Part shown: positions 34,909 to 48,700 of the stretch, piece after piece
Layout of the letters: every line of letters starts with the position of its first letter
Numbering within the stretch: position 1 is the stretch's first letter
NCBI GenBank assembly: GCA_031213475.1
Contig: JARUPZ010000020.1
Span: forward strand, 2,100,975-2,164,974
DNA: 64,000 bases
Direction of reading: 5' to 3'
Origin: Nereocystis luetkeana
Taxonomy: Eukaryota; Sar; Phaeophyceae; Laminariales; Laminariaceae
Translations under genes and position numbers: made by a program
The notes under the pieces: model-generated
What the model was told of the DNA's origin: nothing
Databases searched by the model: none
Seen by the model: only the letters and a program-made list of their open reading frames with translations

Positions 34909-35533
34909 GTACAACTGTCGTAGGAAACCGCGCAGCCGTATGTTTGCCATTATATCTACCGTCAACTTGTGTGCGTTGCTCGCTGTGAAGATATTGGAGG
35001 TTCGTGTACAGCACATCTCGATCGGCGATTCGTCGATTCGGTTTCAGCCAGCTGGAAAGGGTATGCCTTCCGCGTGGCGGTGATTCCATAAATTACTTGC
35101 ATTCGCTCCTTACCTACTGTAGCACCTACCTGGCAGGTCCGAGGGTCTTACCGTGGACACCCCCTTAATTTTTTGTTTTGGCCCTCAATCATTTGTCTCG
35201 CCGCACAGCGTACTGCTTGTTATTTGCTGTGGTCGTCCTCGCCTCCTTGACGGACGCGCGCTGTTGCGGTTTTGCTCTCACCTCGGCCTCACTCAGAAGG
35301 CGGCGCAAGAGTGCGCTAGCGAGGCGTTAGAGAGGTTCACCCTGAATTTTCTGAGGCTCTTTTTACCGAAGGAGCTCCATACCTCCCTCATCCGAAAAAT
35401 GACTTCAGCAGAAGTCAAATGGCTTCCGATGGAGAATCCCGTGGCCCACGGATATGAAAACGCCATTTTCCATATCAATTATTGGCCTTCCGACGATTTT
35501 GGGTTAAGGAACCCCGTCATTCAGAAAAGATTG

Positions 35534-35642
35534 TATTACGGGGGACCATAGTTAACAGGACCTATGGTACACATAAAAACCTATATGTTTAACCATTTTT
35601 ACCAACAATATTTGGTCCTGTTAACTATGGTCCCCCGTAATA
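35534..35642. mobile_element. MITE-A copy 17, nested in MITE-C
   Basis: First of two copies inside the MITE-C element at 35.3-35.8 kb; TA on both sides. Confidence 0.88.
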
Positions 35643-35654
35643 GCAGAATTGTGC

Positions 35655-35763
35655 TATTACGGGGGACCCTAGTTAGCAGGACCTATGGTGCACATAAAAC
35701 CCTTTATATTTAACCATTTTTGCTAACAATATTTGGTCCTGTTAACTATGGCCCCCCGTAATA
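35655..35763. mobile_element. MITE-A copy 18, nested in MITE-C
   Basis: Second copy, same orientation, 12 bp after the first; TA on both sides. Confidence 0.88.
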
Positions 35764-35889
35764 CCTCTATCGTAGAACGCGTCGAGCCTTGATCGAAGAA
35801 GCGTGCAATATAATACTTCGAAGTGTGTCTTTTGCCGATTCGAGATCTGGCGGTAGTTCTATGCCGGGCCGTCGCGGAAAGCCTTGTCT

Positions 35890-36250
35890 TCGCTAGTAGC
35901 TGTGGGCTAGTGGTAACCTCGAATGCTGCCAAGCGTTGATGCTGGAGGTGGAAGCCCACGTGGGTCGAACTTTTGAGTCTATGTGCAAAAATAGGTAAAA
36001 AAAAACGAAACAACTGCCGTGAGCGCCCATTAATATTAGTAGCGTGGGTAGGCGCCATTCGATGCTATTTTGATAGCCGACGATGGAAGAAAAGGTATGA
36101 AGTCTTCTCGCGATAAAAATGCCTCCCAAGGCGAGAATCGTAGTGTGCAGGAGAAAGAAAGAGCCTGCTTTAAGAGCCCGGATCTGAGTTACGGCTCCTG
36201 TACGAGAGAGAAAATTAAGGCGCAAAAAATCAATGGGATGGGAAAAATAA
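35890..36250 (+). mobile_element. SINE copy 2
   Basis: Same body as the 25.6-kb copy (GCGTGGGTAGGCGCCATTCG, CTTCTCGCGATAAAAATGCC, GGATCTGAGTTACG) with a head beginning GCTAGTGGTAACCTCGAAT; tail ATGGGATGGGAAAAATAAATG. Confidence 0.7.
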
Positions 36251-37084
36251 ATGAATAGGAACAGTGGCACTGCCTTTCACCCTGGTAGCTGAAGAGGATG
36301 TTGCGCGTTCTTTTATACTCTTAATAGAACACGTTGTTTTTGGTTCCGGGGGAATGGGGAAAAAAGAATAGAACGGTTGCCAGATGAAAAATATGCCCAA
36401 AGAGTCGAAACACTTTTTGTTTTGGACCTAACCTTAGGCAGCCCAGGCGCTGCTCGAGGTTGAACTCGCGCTTCAGCCCTCTGGTGGACTGAAACGGCCC
36501 AGTGACTGCCGTATTGGAGAAATACCGTTCAAGCAAAGAGCTACCCACATTGTAAAGCGTCGCGGCAGGCAGCCTAATATTCGCAGCGCTGGGGTGCCCA
36601 CGCACCTTTTCGGCTCGAATGTGCCGTAACCTCATGATGAAAACAAGCTGCTGAGCCCCCCCACACGCATACACTCTTCAACAAGATACACTGATACGCG
36701 GTATGGCACCGTATTTTTCGTTTTAATTTTTGAGGCAATTTTCGCCTCCTTCGATGAAAATCTGGCGGCGCGGCGACTTGCTTGTCGTGGTTGGCCGCTC
36801 TAAAGCTGGACCAACTACACTGCGGCGGTTAGCCACATCACCCTGACACACGAAAACAAAAGTGAAAAGAAAATTGTAAAGAAAAAAACAACTGCACTAC
36901 TTGTTACAACCAGGAACAAACTCCGACAAAAGCAGAAACGCAAGGAGGTGCACATCTAAATTCAGAAACTAACAGCACTAACAACTTCAAAAATAGGTCG
37001 CCCCTACCGCGTACAGGTGAGCGGTAAATCTCCTCTACTGATAGCTGAAACAACTCGACTCTACGCCGAAAATTGAAACAACTT

Positions 37085-37440
37085 CACACCTCGGACAGAT
37101 CATTGACGAAACAATCAGTAGTAGACCTTTCAAGACAGATTTTTGTTCCCGACCTCGTTTGGTCTGGCTCATGTTGCCAGGTGGGACCCGTGTAGTCTGC
37201 ATGATCTTGCGCATGTTTCCCGCGTTGGATCTGTATTATTACGGGGAACTATAGTCAATAGGGCCTATGGTACACACAAACACCTACATATTTCCGTATT
37301 TTTACTATTAATATTTGGTCCTATTTACTATGGTCCCCCGCAATACTAATATGTAGATCCTGCACAATCCCTCATAACGGCAGGCGAGGAGAACTAGTAG
37401 ATAATCTACTGTACACAGATAGATCACGACCTGTCCTTGC
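37085..37440 (+). repeat. Family E repeat, copy 4, split by MITE-A
   Basis: CACACCTCGGACAGATCAT at the start, GCTCATGTTGCCAGGTGGGA inside, CAGATAGATCACGACCTG at the end; MITE-A at 37,237-37,345. Confidence 0.65.
37237..37345. mobile_element. MITE-A copy 19
   Basis: Complete; interrupts a copy of the GATC-rich family E repeat. Confidence 0.85.
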
Positions 37441-37899
37441 GGGCACGGCTTGCGGGGCAGCAAGCTGGGAGCCTCGAGGTGCCCGTATCACGTCCAAACG
37501 TGCGACATCGCGTCTAACCGCGCACAAACCAATGCTTTACGACTGACTAACCACTGTATCTCGAATGTCGCCAGGAAACTCACGCCAACAGTAGCCGATA
37601 CCACTGTAACAGCTTCTGGCCGGCAAAGGCCCGCATCTTTCCAGAATGCCGCGACGCCCACACACCTTCACAAAATGCTACACTGGTGCCGGCACACTTG
37701 AAGCGCCTTCGTGACAAAATGTGAGCAACAGCGCCCACGGCCGATCGATGAACCTGGCCTGAGGCGTCTTCGTGGAGAAGAGTCTGAGCAACAGTTGACG
37801 CAAATCGAGGAACCTCACTTCAAGCATCTCTAGGAAGAAGAATCTGAGCAACGACCGATGCGAATCGGCTACCATGTAACCTTCGGAGAAACCACTAAA

Positions 37900-39700
37900 C
37901 CCGACCGCGCGGAAAAATTGAACGCTAGCCGGTAATCAGATGGGCGAGGACAAGGAGTGCTTGACCTTCTCTCGAACGCCGAGTCTGGCTAAGCTACTGC
38001 ACGTGGGGTGACAAAAAAAGAACCCTCACCACGATAAATCGGATACATAATGACCGCTTGGCTATCAATCTGGTGTTAACAACAGTCCAAATATTTTGGG
38101 TATAGAGTAATACGTAACTCTAAGCCGACAGCGACTCTGCGGCTCCTCGACAAAAACGGACACACACCTGGTATACCGCAAAACACACAACCTAAAGAAA
38201 ACATCCCGTAATCGATCAGCGTCTAAAACCTATCATAAAACAACAAACATTAACTCAACTGTCCCTGCAAGAGGGTACTGCATTGCGTTACTCTGTAAAC
38301 GGTGACCCTCTTCCGTCAATACAACTGAGCGTATCGTGCTCACGTTGCTCTCGAGATTTGTTAATATGAGCCAAGCGCATCTACAGCAGCCACGTATTTG
38401 TCACAATCATCACTACAGGCACCTTCCGCGATCAGGCGATGTGTAAATCGTCAGCGGGGGGACGGGTGGTGGCGAAACATCCCCTCCTAAGACGTGAAAT
38501 CTGAGCATGGCACCAAAAACAGCAGTTCTCAGACGGAATCACCGAAAAAAACCCCATCAACTCTACGTCATAGCGCAGCAATCCCCCGAGGAACGTTTTC
38601 GATGCCGATCGGATACGCCGTAGACACGATACGTGAAGGTTACCTTATCCTTCTTGCTGGGCAATCACTACTTTCAAAAAAACATTCAGGGTTTGTTTCG
38701 CTCGTAACTCCCGTACCACGACTCCCACACTCCACCCAAAAAATCATTCCCAGCCTCACTTGCAGGATATTCCTACGAAGACCCCCAAGATAACCCTCTG
38801 ATCTCGACTTCACGCTCACTTGATGGATACACACAAAACTGTCATGGCTACTGTTGCGCCCCCCTGTATACAGACTAGCGGCGGGTCACGTCCCGCGCGC
38901 ATGTTTTTTGCTTCGCCCAGCCTACATAACGCTACACGTGGCCTAACTTTCACCTTCAGAAGGCAGGTAGCTACTGTACCTGCCAACCGCGATGTCAGCA
39001 GGACCAGTAGAGAGAAAGCGAGGGCCGTCATCACGGGTAAGCGAAGCCTCTTGTGGCGCAAAATTCCGCGCGCATTACAGGCACAACACAGTATATTTTT
39101 CCGGGTGACGGTCGTCGGGGGAGGCACCATCAGCGACATCACCTCGCCTGACCTCCCTGTAAACGTACGAGGAGAAGAAAACGCTTTGTGCACTACGCCG
39201 GCTCTGCCGAGCTTACATGCACTGTTGGACTTGACCTAGCCTTCACACACGACGTGACATCCGAGCCGCTCGTGATGCCCAACAAGACCATTGGACAACA
39301 ACAGCCTTGTCTGAGTCGCACAGGTTTCATCCCACAAGGGCCTGAACTCGGTAGGAAGCTCTTTCTAGGAAACGGTTTGGAGTCGGGGAGGCACCATCAG
39401 CGACATCACCACGCCCGGCGCCCGCCCAACGCTTAACGAGAACCAACGAGCCTCTACACGACCCCCCTCCTCCCTCCTAGCGACAAAAATTGTCAATATG
39501 CGGCAGTTTCGGGCGGCGTCCATGTCGCCTTTACAACCCTCCACACTACACAAACCGGAGAACACCCACCCTTACACGGCTGCGAAACAAACAAAATCCC
39601 ACACTATTTCCAAGTATTTTTTCCCCCAAAACCTCCGGTGCAGTCAGTTCTATAGGGGCAAAATCTAAGACGGTCGTCCGTCACTAGCCTCAACCGTGCG
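37900..39700. other. 3' region of kinase 1, no supported gene
   Basis: Contains blocks shared with 61.9-62.5 kb downstream of kinase 2. Frames on both strands are open over 39.0-39.2 kb but are not preserved in the duplicate, arguing against a protein. The short block GAGGCACCATCAGCGACATCACC occurs twice (about 39.12 and 39.39 kb). Confidence 0.4.
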
Positions 39701-39710
39701 TCTCCTGACA

Positions 39711-42700
39711 TCATTGCTTCAGGAAACGGTGTCGCAAAGCGCTTGCCCCCGCTTCCACCTTCCGAACAGCCGGCAACGACACCACCCATCGCCCAACCTC
39801 CGCTGCCGGTGCCCGACGCCGTGCCTCCTGCTTCTTGCTCTCGGCTAGGCGCGCCTTCACGGCGTTGACCTTGGCCTCTGTTGCAGCTACGGCAGCCGCC
39901 ACTTCGGCTCTGATCTCGTTGGCCTTGTCCCGTCCCCCAAGCCACCGGTGCTCTGCGGCCTCGGGCGCTGACAGCCGCGTGTCCACGTCTCGTTCCAGAA
40001 GCTACCAGGAGGAGGAGGAGGTTGGGTTGGAGCAACGAATCGGGCTTTGTTGGTCGAGAATTGAGCGTGATGGTCGTGTTTGTTTTTGTTTTCACGTTGC
40101 CTGCACGGTATCGGACACGCGAGATCCGAACGTGTTCGGTTTTTGGCTTGTGTGCCGACAGCAAGGGCAGTACGAAGGTGCAAACTCATCGCGTTTCATC
40201 GTGCCGTAACACAGTCCCGTTTGGCGAGCGCACCGGATTTCACTAGATTATCTAACCACCGAAGCAACAGCCATCGCTGACTGTTAGCTGGTGTTTATGA
40301 CAGAAACTCAACCACGAGCGCAGTCTGGGACCCGAATCCTCCCAATGGCCCTTCCTTGATCGTATTCCTTGTATGATACAAATTACTGAAGCACGGACCT
40401 AAAAACTTCTGGTATAATGTAAACGTTCTCGGCAAGAACAAACGTCATCACCACACCTGTTTGGGGCAGTGCCGACTATTTACATGATAGAGGGGTTTCC
40501 ACTCTCGGGAGGGCCGTATAGACAAACCTTAGCCCAGCTTTGAAATAAGCTTGACCTTAAACCCCAACCCTAACCACGACCGTCGGGAAAATTCTCGGAA
40601 CGAAAATGCGACGAGGGATTACAGTAGTGCGGACTATCAACCATTGAGAACCCGTGTTACAATAAGGGTAGCATTTTTTGGCCTTTTTTTCTGGATGACG
40701 GGGCTCCTTAACCCAAAGTCGTCGGAATGACACTCTTTTTGACGAACAATTTTACACCTAGGACATGGGATTTTTCATCAACCATAGCACCTTCAACTTT
40801 TTCTAAACCAGCCATGACAGGAACATCAGAAACAAAATGGTGCGCCTCTACTTCGGCATGCGTAGGATCGAACCCGGGCCAAGTCGTACACTCTGCTGAC
40901 CCAAGGGGTGAATGGCATCCGGGGGTGTTGTGCAACACGCGGCACAGCATTCCCACCTTAGAGATGAAGTCTTGCGCGTCCGGAGACACGAGCTGGTCGT
41001 CGAAGATAACGGGGGCGGAGCGAATGTTGTGGAGCTCTTGCACGTCCGAGCGGTCGAAGCACGGAACCTCAATCCCGTGCGCCTGCGCGCGACCCCCATT
41101 CGCGCTTGCCTTGGCCTCCTCTTCTGGCACACCGTTGGCGCCGCCGATAGGCCTTCAGAGCGGAAAGGGGCGCGACGAAGCAAGGGATGGATTGAGGATG
41201 CTGAGCGCGCCTACCCCACGGCAACAGAGGGCTCGATGTGGCCTGCCATGTATCTGTACTTCACCAGTGTTGGCTAACATCGACGGCAGCAGAGGGTTCG
41301 ATCCAGCTTGATAAAACCGTCAATCCTGGAGAAAACACCCCAACCATCCACGCCCGTAAGAGGGTAGGCGCGCTGTACTGAAAGAGCAGTCTGGGGAAAC
41401 ATGGCGACGTCCTCGCTTCGTGCAAGAACGGGGTCTAGGTTAAAATAATTTTCATCCTGTGCCTCATGCTGCTATCCGAAAGAGTGGCGCTGCTACTGAC
41501 AATTCAGTGGGTTTTTTTTTCATCAAGGTGGAACTTTTCCTACAGCAAGAAAAAATACATGCAGCGTTCTTGCTACCAACCCAGCCGCGCAGTCGTACAG
41601 GCCGCCACCACCTCAAACGTTCGAGCTCCCTCTACTGTACCGTGCAAATCAATTCATCAAAACGCTGTACAAAACCGTGTTGCTCGGAGCGTTGGGCTTG
41701 GCTTCCGCTGCAAAGCGCATGCAGGGTAAAAGCTCTGAGCCGCTCTTCAGGATAAAAATGTTCGCGACGCAGCGATTTTCAAGGGTGACTCACTGGAAGG
41801 GCGTCCTCCCGTGCATGAGCTCGTAGGCCACGATGCCCAGTCCCCAAGTGTCAATCTTGAGGCTGAAGTCCACCTCTCTCTCCCCCGTGACCACCTCAGG
41901 TGCCATGTAAGGCTGCCGGTAGGAGGCAAGCACAGCGGTCGTCGGGGGGCAATCGGATAAGTGGTCCCTTTAGGTCGATGGTTGGTGGCTGATTGGCCGA
42001 ACAGCAACGACAACGAACACAGAAAAAGCATAACACTCCGGAAGGTTCGACGGTCGAACCGCGATTTCATCCATCTTGAACAACCATTGCGTTCATTTCC
42101 CTTTGGGTTCGTTGGTTGGTGTGTGATTGGTCGAACGGTAACGACACCGAAGAACAGAAAAATAATATCAATCCTGAAGGTTCGAAGCTCAAACAGCAAT
42201 ATCAACCATCGTGAGCAACAGGGTTCACTTGAACCACGCGGTGGCATGGAAGACAAGTGAAGATACTGTTAATGGCGGTATGAATATAGTCTAATACCGG
42301 CGCCCCATGCGGCTTGTTAGGTGGTCCGCGTGCCTCCTGAGATCAATTTCGTGGGTTCGAGTCTCACCGAGTGCATACTCGCAGGGACTTTCTTTTGCTT
42401 CAAAATTGATTAGCGGAAAGCGCCAGAGCGTGCGGTAGCAAATTTCGAAGACAATAGACGAGCAGTGGAAATGCTGATCCCTATGCGCGACAAAACTGAA
42501 TGCACGTACCGGAGGGGAGAAGGGACAACATCTGTGACCACGACTTGTCCAGAAGGTCGTTGAGGGTGAAACCTCCTACGAGTTAAGGCTGGAAAGTAAA
42601 AAGTGACGATGAAAAAAACACAAAATGCTCGCGGGGATTGAAACGCCCGTGCTATCCAAATGAAAACGTGCAGCATGCGGCCGCTCCGGTGTGTAGAACG

Positions 42701-45700
42701 CACGCCGTTGCTTCATGGAGGACACCACAAAAGTTGAAAGCGAAACCAACCAACTTTCTCTTGCTGTATGAATCATTGGTGTTTTCGGAGTCAACGAATA
42801 ACAGCTAGCGCCTTTTGCCTGGCTCTACAGCTGCTTGTACGATATGTTGGTAGCTTGGCCAATAAACTTCCAAGCATAGAGCTATCACTTATCTAAGGTG
42901 TGGTGGAAGAATAAATTAATACCGGTGCCTCGCCGCACGGGAATACTGTACCCGCCTGATATTCATACCAGAATGCAAACATGGATTGTATTTGCGGCCA
43001 AGTTATTATTACCGGGGGCCAATATTAAATAGGACCTACGGTACACTAAAAAAACTGTATATTGACCTATTTTTAGTAACAATATTTGGTCCTATTTACT
43101 ATGGTCCTCCGTAATAAGTGTATTTACTACAGCAGTAGACGGTACGTTTGTGAAGTGAGCGCATCAACAGGGTATACCCCCGCATTGGTCTTCTCCACCG
43201 GCGCCTGCTGAAAGTGGCCGCGGCAGATGCGACAGCGATACACAAATAGCAACCAAGATGGATCGCCACGTTAGCCTTACCGGCCACATCCAAAACGCCT
43301 CCTCAAGCGCAGAAACAAACCTCTATATACCACGAACGTGTACTACTATAAGTTATGTTGCTTCAACTTACAATAACTTGTCGTCGTCTGCACCAAGACA
43401 CGGGACAGCAAAGCGGTCGGCCAAGGTCCAGACGGCGACGGCAACCATCTGACTACGACATACAGTACAGACTTTAACGCACACTTCTCTTAACTAATTC
43501 AACCCCAAGAAACGTCGGTGGAGTTGTCGAGGGGTTTACCCTGCGGCCGTGACGCTTGCAACGCTCGACCGAGAGAGAAACAGAGAGGGAAAAAAATGCC
43601 TCCACATTATGTACATACCCTGGTGCCGCAAACGAAGTCGCTGAAAAAGGTCTCCCCCGGCGGCATGATGGTAGAGATGCCGAAGTCGGCCAGCTGCACC
43701 TTCCCTCCTGGGATGATCAGTAACCCACACAAGCAGTGTCGACAGAGGCCACGGTTGGGCGGGGCCAAGGATAGGCGGTGGTTGGAGGGGGCGCGGGGGG
43801 GGGGTGCTCAAGGAAGTTGGTTGCCACGTAAAAACAGCGGTGTCGTTTGACACACAGCACGCACGCGAAATACATAAACGAAATGGGAGACAGACAACTA
43901 TTTGGCTCGACGACTTGCGCTCGAAATGCAAGAGGACCATTGCTATTTCAAGAGTCAGAAGTTAAAACGGTGTGAGACACACTCTACCTCGCATCAAAAA
44001 GTCGAGCCTGGCACCCAAAAGAATGCTGTAGGTTGTTGACTCCTTCAGAACTACACGTACGTATTTAGGAACAAGTGACTTGGAATTAGTGGGGGACATT
44101 TTGTGCAGTATTAAATAGCATAAGGCGTCAAGTAGTGTCTGCAGCAGCAGAGTCTGAGTAAAAACAGGGCGTGCCGTACATAAGAAGCAGCAGAGTCCGG
44201 GCAAAACGTTTGGTGACGAATATTTAACCGTCCAGACGATTGTGACGACAGCAGTTACCTTCTGTCAGCAGCATGTTGGCCGGCTTAAGGTCCCGGTGCA
44301 GAATCCCCTTTCCGTGGATGTACTCGACGGCAGACACCACTTGCTGCATGCACGTCTTGGCCATGGCCTCGTTCAGCGACCCAGCCTGACCGTACCAATA
44401 GGCAACGGCAATCAAAAGGAGATGGGGGTCAGTACGAACACAACGTTTCCACACGCAACATCCTGTTACGGGGAACCATATTAAACAGGACCTACGGTAC
44501 ACACATACACCTACATATTTATCTATTTCGCCTAACAATGTTTAGTCCTGTTTACTATGATCCCCCGTAAATAGTAAATGCTTCGAAGTATTATCATTTC
44601 ACCTCTTCATAGCCTACACGAGCATAAAGCTTATCGCTTCCTACCGTGGAAAAAACAATTAAATTACGATTTCACCCCTATAAATTATAGCTGTGGCTCG
44701 ACTGACCCTTCTTTTGCCGAAATTCAGTGGGAGCCACCAACAAATCCAGCATCTAGTGTAAACGCGCGAGTTAGGTTTTTAGCGCGCTACCTCGACTTAA
44801 AATCAACTCTCTATCTAGAGTAGTGTTGGAGGGGAAATATCTGCCTTCTGTGGTAAATCACATGGGATGGCTCACCTTCGACAGCACTTCCCCGAGGTCT
44901 GTCGCGGCCATACGCATCATCACGTAGACGCTGGAAGGACCAGATCGCCATCAGCAGCGGGCACAAAGACGACAATGGAACGGTGGAACATGTAGAACGA
45001 GACGCGAGCGACAGAAAAGACGAAACGACAGAGCGAAGGATGGCACAGTAAAGGTGAAGCATACGTATGGGAGGTGGAAAGGGTGCATCCCTTTTGCTGC
45101 TCGCGAAAGGGTTTCAATATTTCTTGCGTGTGTTTGTGTATCTGAGCTAACCTGCTCGCGAGGCGCAGGTGCTGGCCTTTTCGGGTGAGGTAAGCCGCGG
45201 GCGTCTGTACCGCAGTGTGGAATGCTTTCCGGAATATATGTCGGTATCGATAGCGAGAAAAAACTAGTGCGCGAGGTAGCGAAAGCCGTGCCCACGAAAT
45301 TGGCGATGCAGTCGTAGCTCCGAACAGAAACGTTTGAGCACGACTTTCACCACACCACCTCAGATTAGGTCGCCTTCAAATGTACTACGTAAAGAACGCC
45401 AAACAGTGGGGTGAAAACCAGCAAGAAAGGGCAAAAAGGAAAGAAGCCAACCCTATAGTGCGAACCAGGTGTGAGGTAAGGGTTTACGCCACTACTCTGA
45501 CCGGCAGACGTTTCAAGGGCTGAGGAGGCTATTGCGGGGGGCCATAGTAAAACAGGACCAAACATTGTTAGTAAAAATAGGTAAATATATAGGTTTTTGT
45601 GTGTACAGTGGGTCCTATTTACTATGATCCCCCGCAATATTAAAACCGGTAGAAGCAGCATTACCACCTTTAAGCCTAAACTCCTTTCGAACTGCATCCA

Positions 45701-48700
45701 CATCTTCAGAGACAAACTACCTTGGAAATGGCATAGGGCTATATTACGCAGTTGCCCTAAACCCGAATATACGAGCACGTTACTGCTGAGGACGGCGATA
45801 GCAGACCCGTTACATCCTATTTGCGTGACTCTTCTGGCACAAGAATCGTGTGTACTACTAGACGGCGACTACACCCACGATCTCCCTGCCCCCCGGTAGC
45901 TTAGGCGCAAGGGTGAGCGGTAGCGACAAATCTGTACTTTGCGGCGCGGTGATCACTTGTCCGTCGGACAATACGAGGCTGGATGCACCCTGCGGAACTC
46001 CCGTTGTCGAGCTTAACGACCACTATCAATAGTCCTAACGACCTTCAACTAGACGTACGACCAAAACTCCAACTCATGCGGCGGTGTTCGACTCACCTGT
46101 AAGTTGTCCTGATGAACCCCAAGATAACCACGACGTTGGGGTGTGCTCCTGCTGCCATCAAAATATCGATTTCCGCATCGATAAATTCGTCCTGGTGCAG
46201 TGCGCGACGATGGATTGTCCGAAAACACCACGAAACAGACGGTGGACTATCACGTCGTTAAGTGCCTGGTTGAGTGTTGTCTCGCGGCTTGCCCAAACAG
46301 CGCCATCGTTGCACGACGTTGCGATGTCACGCGTTGAGATTAGTGCTCTCAACCAGCATCAATGGCCTCGTCCTACACATCCCGAGGCTTTCACGAAGAG
46401 GCGTATTTGTCGCTGTTGCTACACATCTTGAAGTTGTTGTCATAAGAGATGGATGCGTTCTCATTGCATTCGACGCAAACATGCAGCACACAGCTATCCC
46501 CAGAGACGGAGGGAAATTGCCCAGAAAGGTATGCATATCATTGAATTTCCTCACCTGGGAGTCGTTGGACGCCGTGTATCTAGACATCGCCTTGACGGCT
46601 ACCCTAGCCCCGCCGTCCTTCAGCGTCACAACGGACACCTTACCTGTTCTCGATCGGCAACATCAAGAGGCAAGAGCGAACAAAGGGCGTGATTACACTA
46701 GTCACGGGGGACCATAGTAAATAGGACCTACGGTAAATACAAAAACCTATATATTTACCTATTTTTACTGACAATATTTGGTCCTATTTTACTATGGTCC
46801 TCCATAATAATGACGGCCAGGTTTGCTGTCGTCCTTTCTGTGGCGTACCCACGCCTGCCCCCAAGGGGTGGAGAGACGACAAGCTAGTCTACTACGGGGG
46901 ACCATAGTAAATACAGTAGGACCTACGGTACACACAACAACCTATAAATTTACCTATTTTTGCTATTAATAACAATTTATCTATAGGTTTCCTTCGTACA
47001 CGGAGATATTTTTTTTCAAGAATGTTTTGATTGATCAACGTGAAACCTCATGCTGCACTTTGTCGAATGGCAAGCCTAATAATAAGAATAACAACAATAT
47101 TTGGTCCTATTTACTATGGTCCCCTGTAATAGGAACAGATCTACTGTAGATCAGCTGAGAGGCTGGTACACGAAACGACGCCGCGTGCGGGCTGTCACCA
47201 ACACATGTACAATACTATATACACGTAACTCCTTCGGAACTGCATCCTCTATTGCGGTAAAAATCTCTTGAAATTAGAGTGGAAAACGTTTTGCAGCATT
47301 AATAGTAAAAGGAGTAACTCAAAACATGCTATTACGGGGGGCCATAGTTAACAAGACCAAATATTGTTAGTAAAAATGGTTAAACATATAGGTTTTCATG
47401 TCAACCATAGGTCCTGTTAACTATGTTCCCCCGTAATACGTACCCTATTTTCTGCAGGGCAGTGCTTCGCCGTATCATATCGTCATCGCGCTAGAGACAA
47501 AAGAAAAATCACACACAACGACCTTCCCGTATTGCGTTTGTCTCACCGAACCCCCCCCCTCCCACGATGACGCCGCCCTCTTTCCCGGTGTTCTCTCTGA
47601 GGTACGCCAGAGACCACCTGATAGGCCCCCCTGCCCCGCTGCGGGCGTTCGGCAGCGGCACGAAGGACGAGGCCTCTTCTTCCTCCCCCTGGTTGAGCTC
47701 AAACAGCATTCGCTCTTGGTTGGTCCTTCTGACGTAGCAGGTGTCTTCTTCAACCGCACTGCTTGCCGGGTGCCTGGAAACGCGTTGCACCAAGGAATTA
47801 TGCACTATCTCGCCGGCCGTACTCGTAGTTTTAGGGGCTGCCATCCTCTGTACCTGCTCCTGCACGACGCGCGCAAAGCGGGGGGGGGGGGGGGGGGGGG
47901 GGTGTCGTTCACGAAATTATCCTGGGAATGGAGCAAAAGCAGCAGCAGCAACAGTAGAGCTTTGCATTACGGGCTTGCAAGTCGACGGCCAGTTTGATCG
48001 GAATCGTGCTTTGTACGTTGAGAGCGTTTTGCGATCTAGCACTGCACTACAGTGCTTGCAGCTTGCAGCAGCATCACTTATACGATCAGTCACTCTCTTC
48101 ATAGCAATGGCCCGCGCTGTGGGGTTTCGATGTGCGAACCGCGTTGTCGTAGACAGTGTTGCCCGGATCCGCCCATTTTATAGTACACGATCCGGCTCGC
48201 AGACAGACCCTCCATAAACAAACTTGGGCTCTCTGCTATTACTTACACGCGGAGGTATGGAAGGCGCTTTGGCAGACGTCCTTAAAAAAGTGTCTGTACA
48301 GCGGAGAAAATATTGCAGCCCTGCGTTTTCGAAAGATTTCCGCTACTAAGAATTCGTTGAACACCTGGCTGCACCCTGTACTACTACTGTGGTTTATTAA
48401 TAGTAGACCTTGGTACGACGATCCTGCTGGTGTAACTGCCATATTCTACCGCAGGAAAAACCCGCGTGGTACATTCGTTAGGGAAGATTCCTTCTATTTA
48501 GCTTGTCTGATCGCTTGGCTGCATCTTATACTCCAGTAGAGCAGAATATACCCGGTACAATCTTACCAGGTGCTGTTGTAAGCGCTATACCACAGGTACT
48601 AAACAGCAGGAAAGTTCCACGTGCGTTTCCGATTCCCAAGTATCCATGTATCCATAATCGTCGATTCACTCTCCATGTATTACAGGGGGATGTATAAATC

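Larger units (their letters stand above)
35322..35783. mobile_element. MITE-C copy 2, carrying two nested MITE-A
   Basis: Starts GAGGCGTTAGAGAGGTTCACC, ends CCTCTATCGTAGAACGCGTC. The body matches copies 1 and 3 (GGAGCTCCATACCTC, TTGGGTTAAGGA); the last 20 bp are separated from it by the two MITE-A copies. Confidence 0.8.
36330..42230. repeat. Segmental duplication, copy 1 (kinase 1 C-terminus and 3' flank)
   Basis: Matches 60.3-64.0 kb in collinear order: about 36.46 kb with 60.50, 37.48 with 61.11, 39.17 with 62.22, kinase stop codons at 39,711 and 62,576, and intron sequence near 41.66 with 63.74 (shared ACCGTGTTGCTCGGAGC). The offset shrinks from about 24.0 to 22.9 kb, so indels have accumulated. 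Apart from kinase exons I see no gene in 34.0-39.7 kb. Confidence 0.7.

Noticed and set aside
36321..36674. Minus-strand 117-codon frame in the duplicated kinase flank
   Set aside because: Its partner at 60.46-60.66 kb aligns only with a different frame that contains stops, so coding is not conserved.
38820..39239. Overlapping frames on both strands near 39 kb
   Set aside because: The duplicate downstream of kinase 2 does not preserve either frame; no family motifs.
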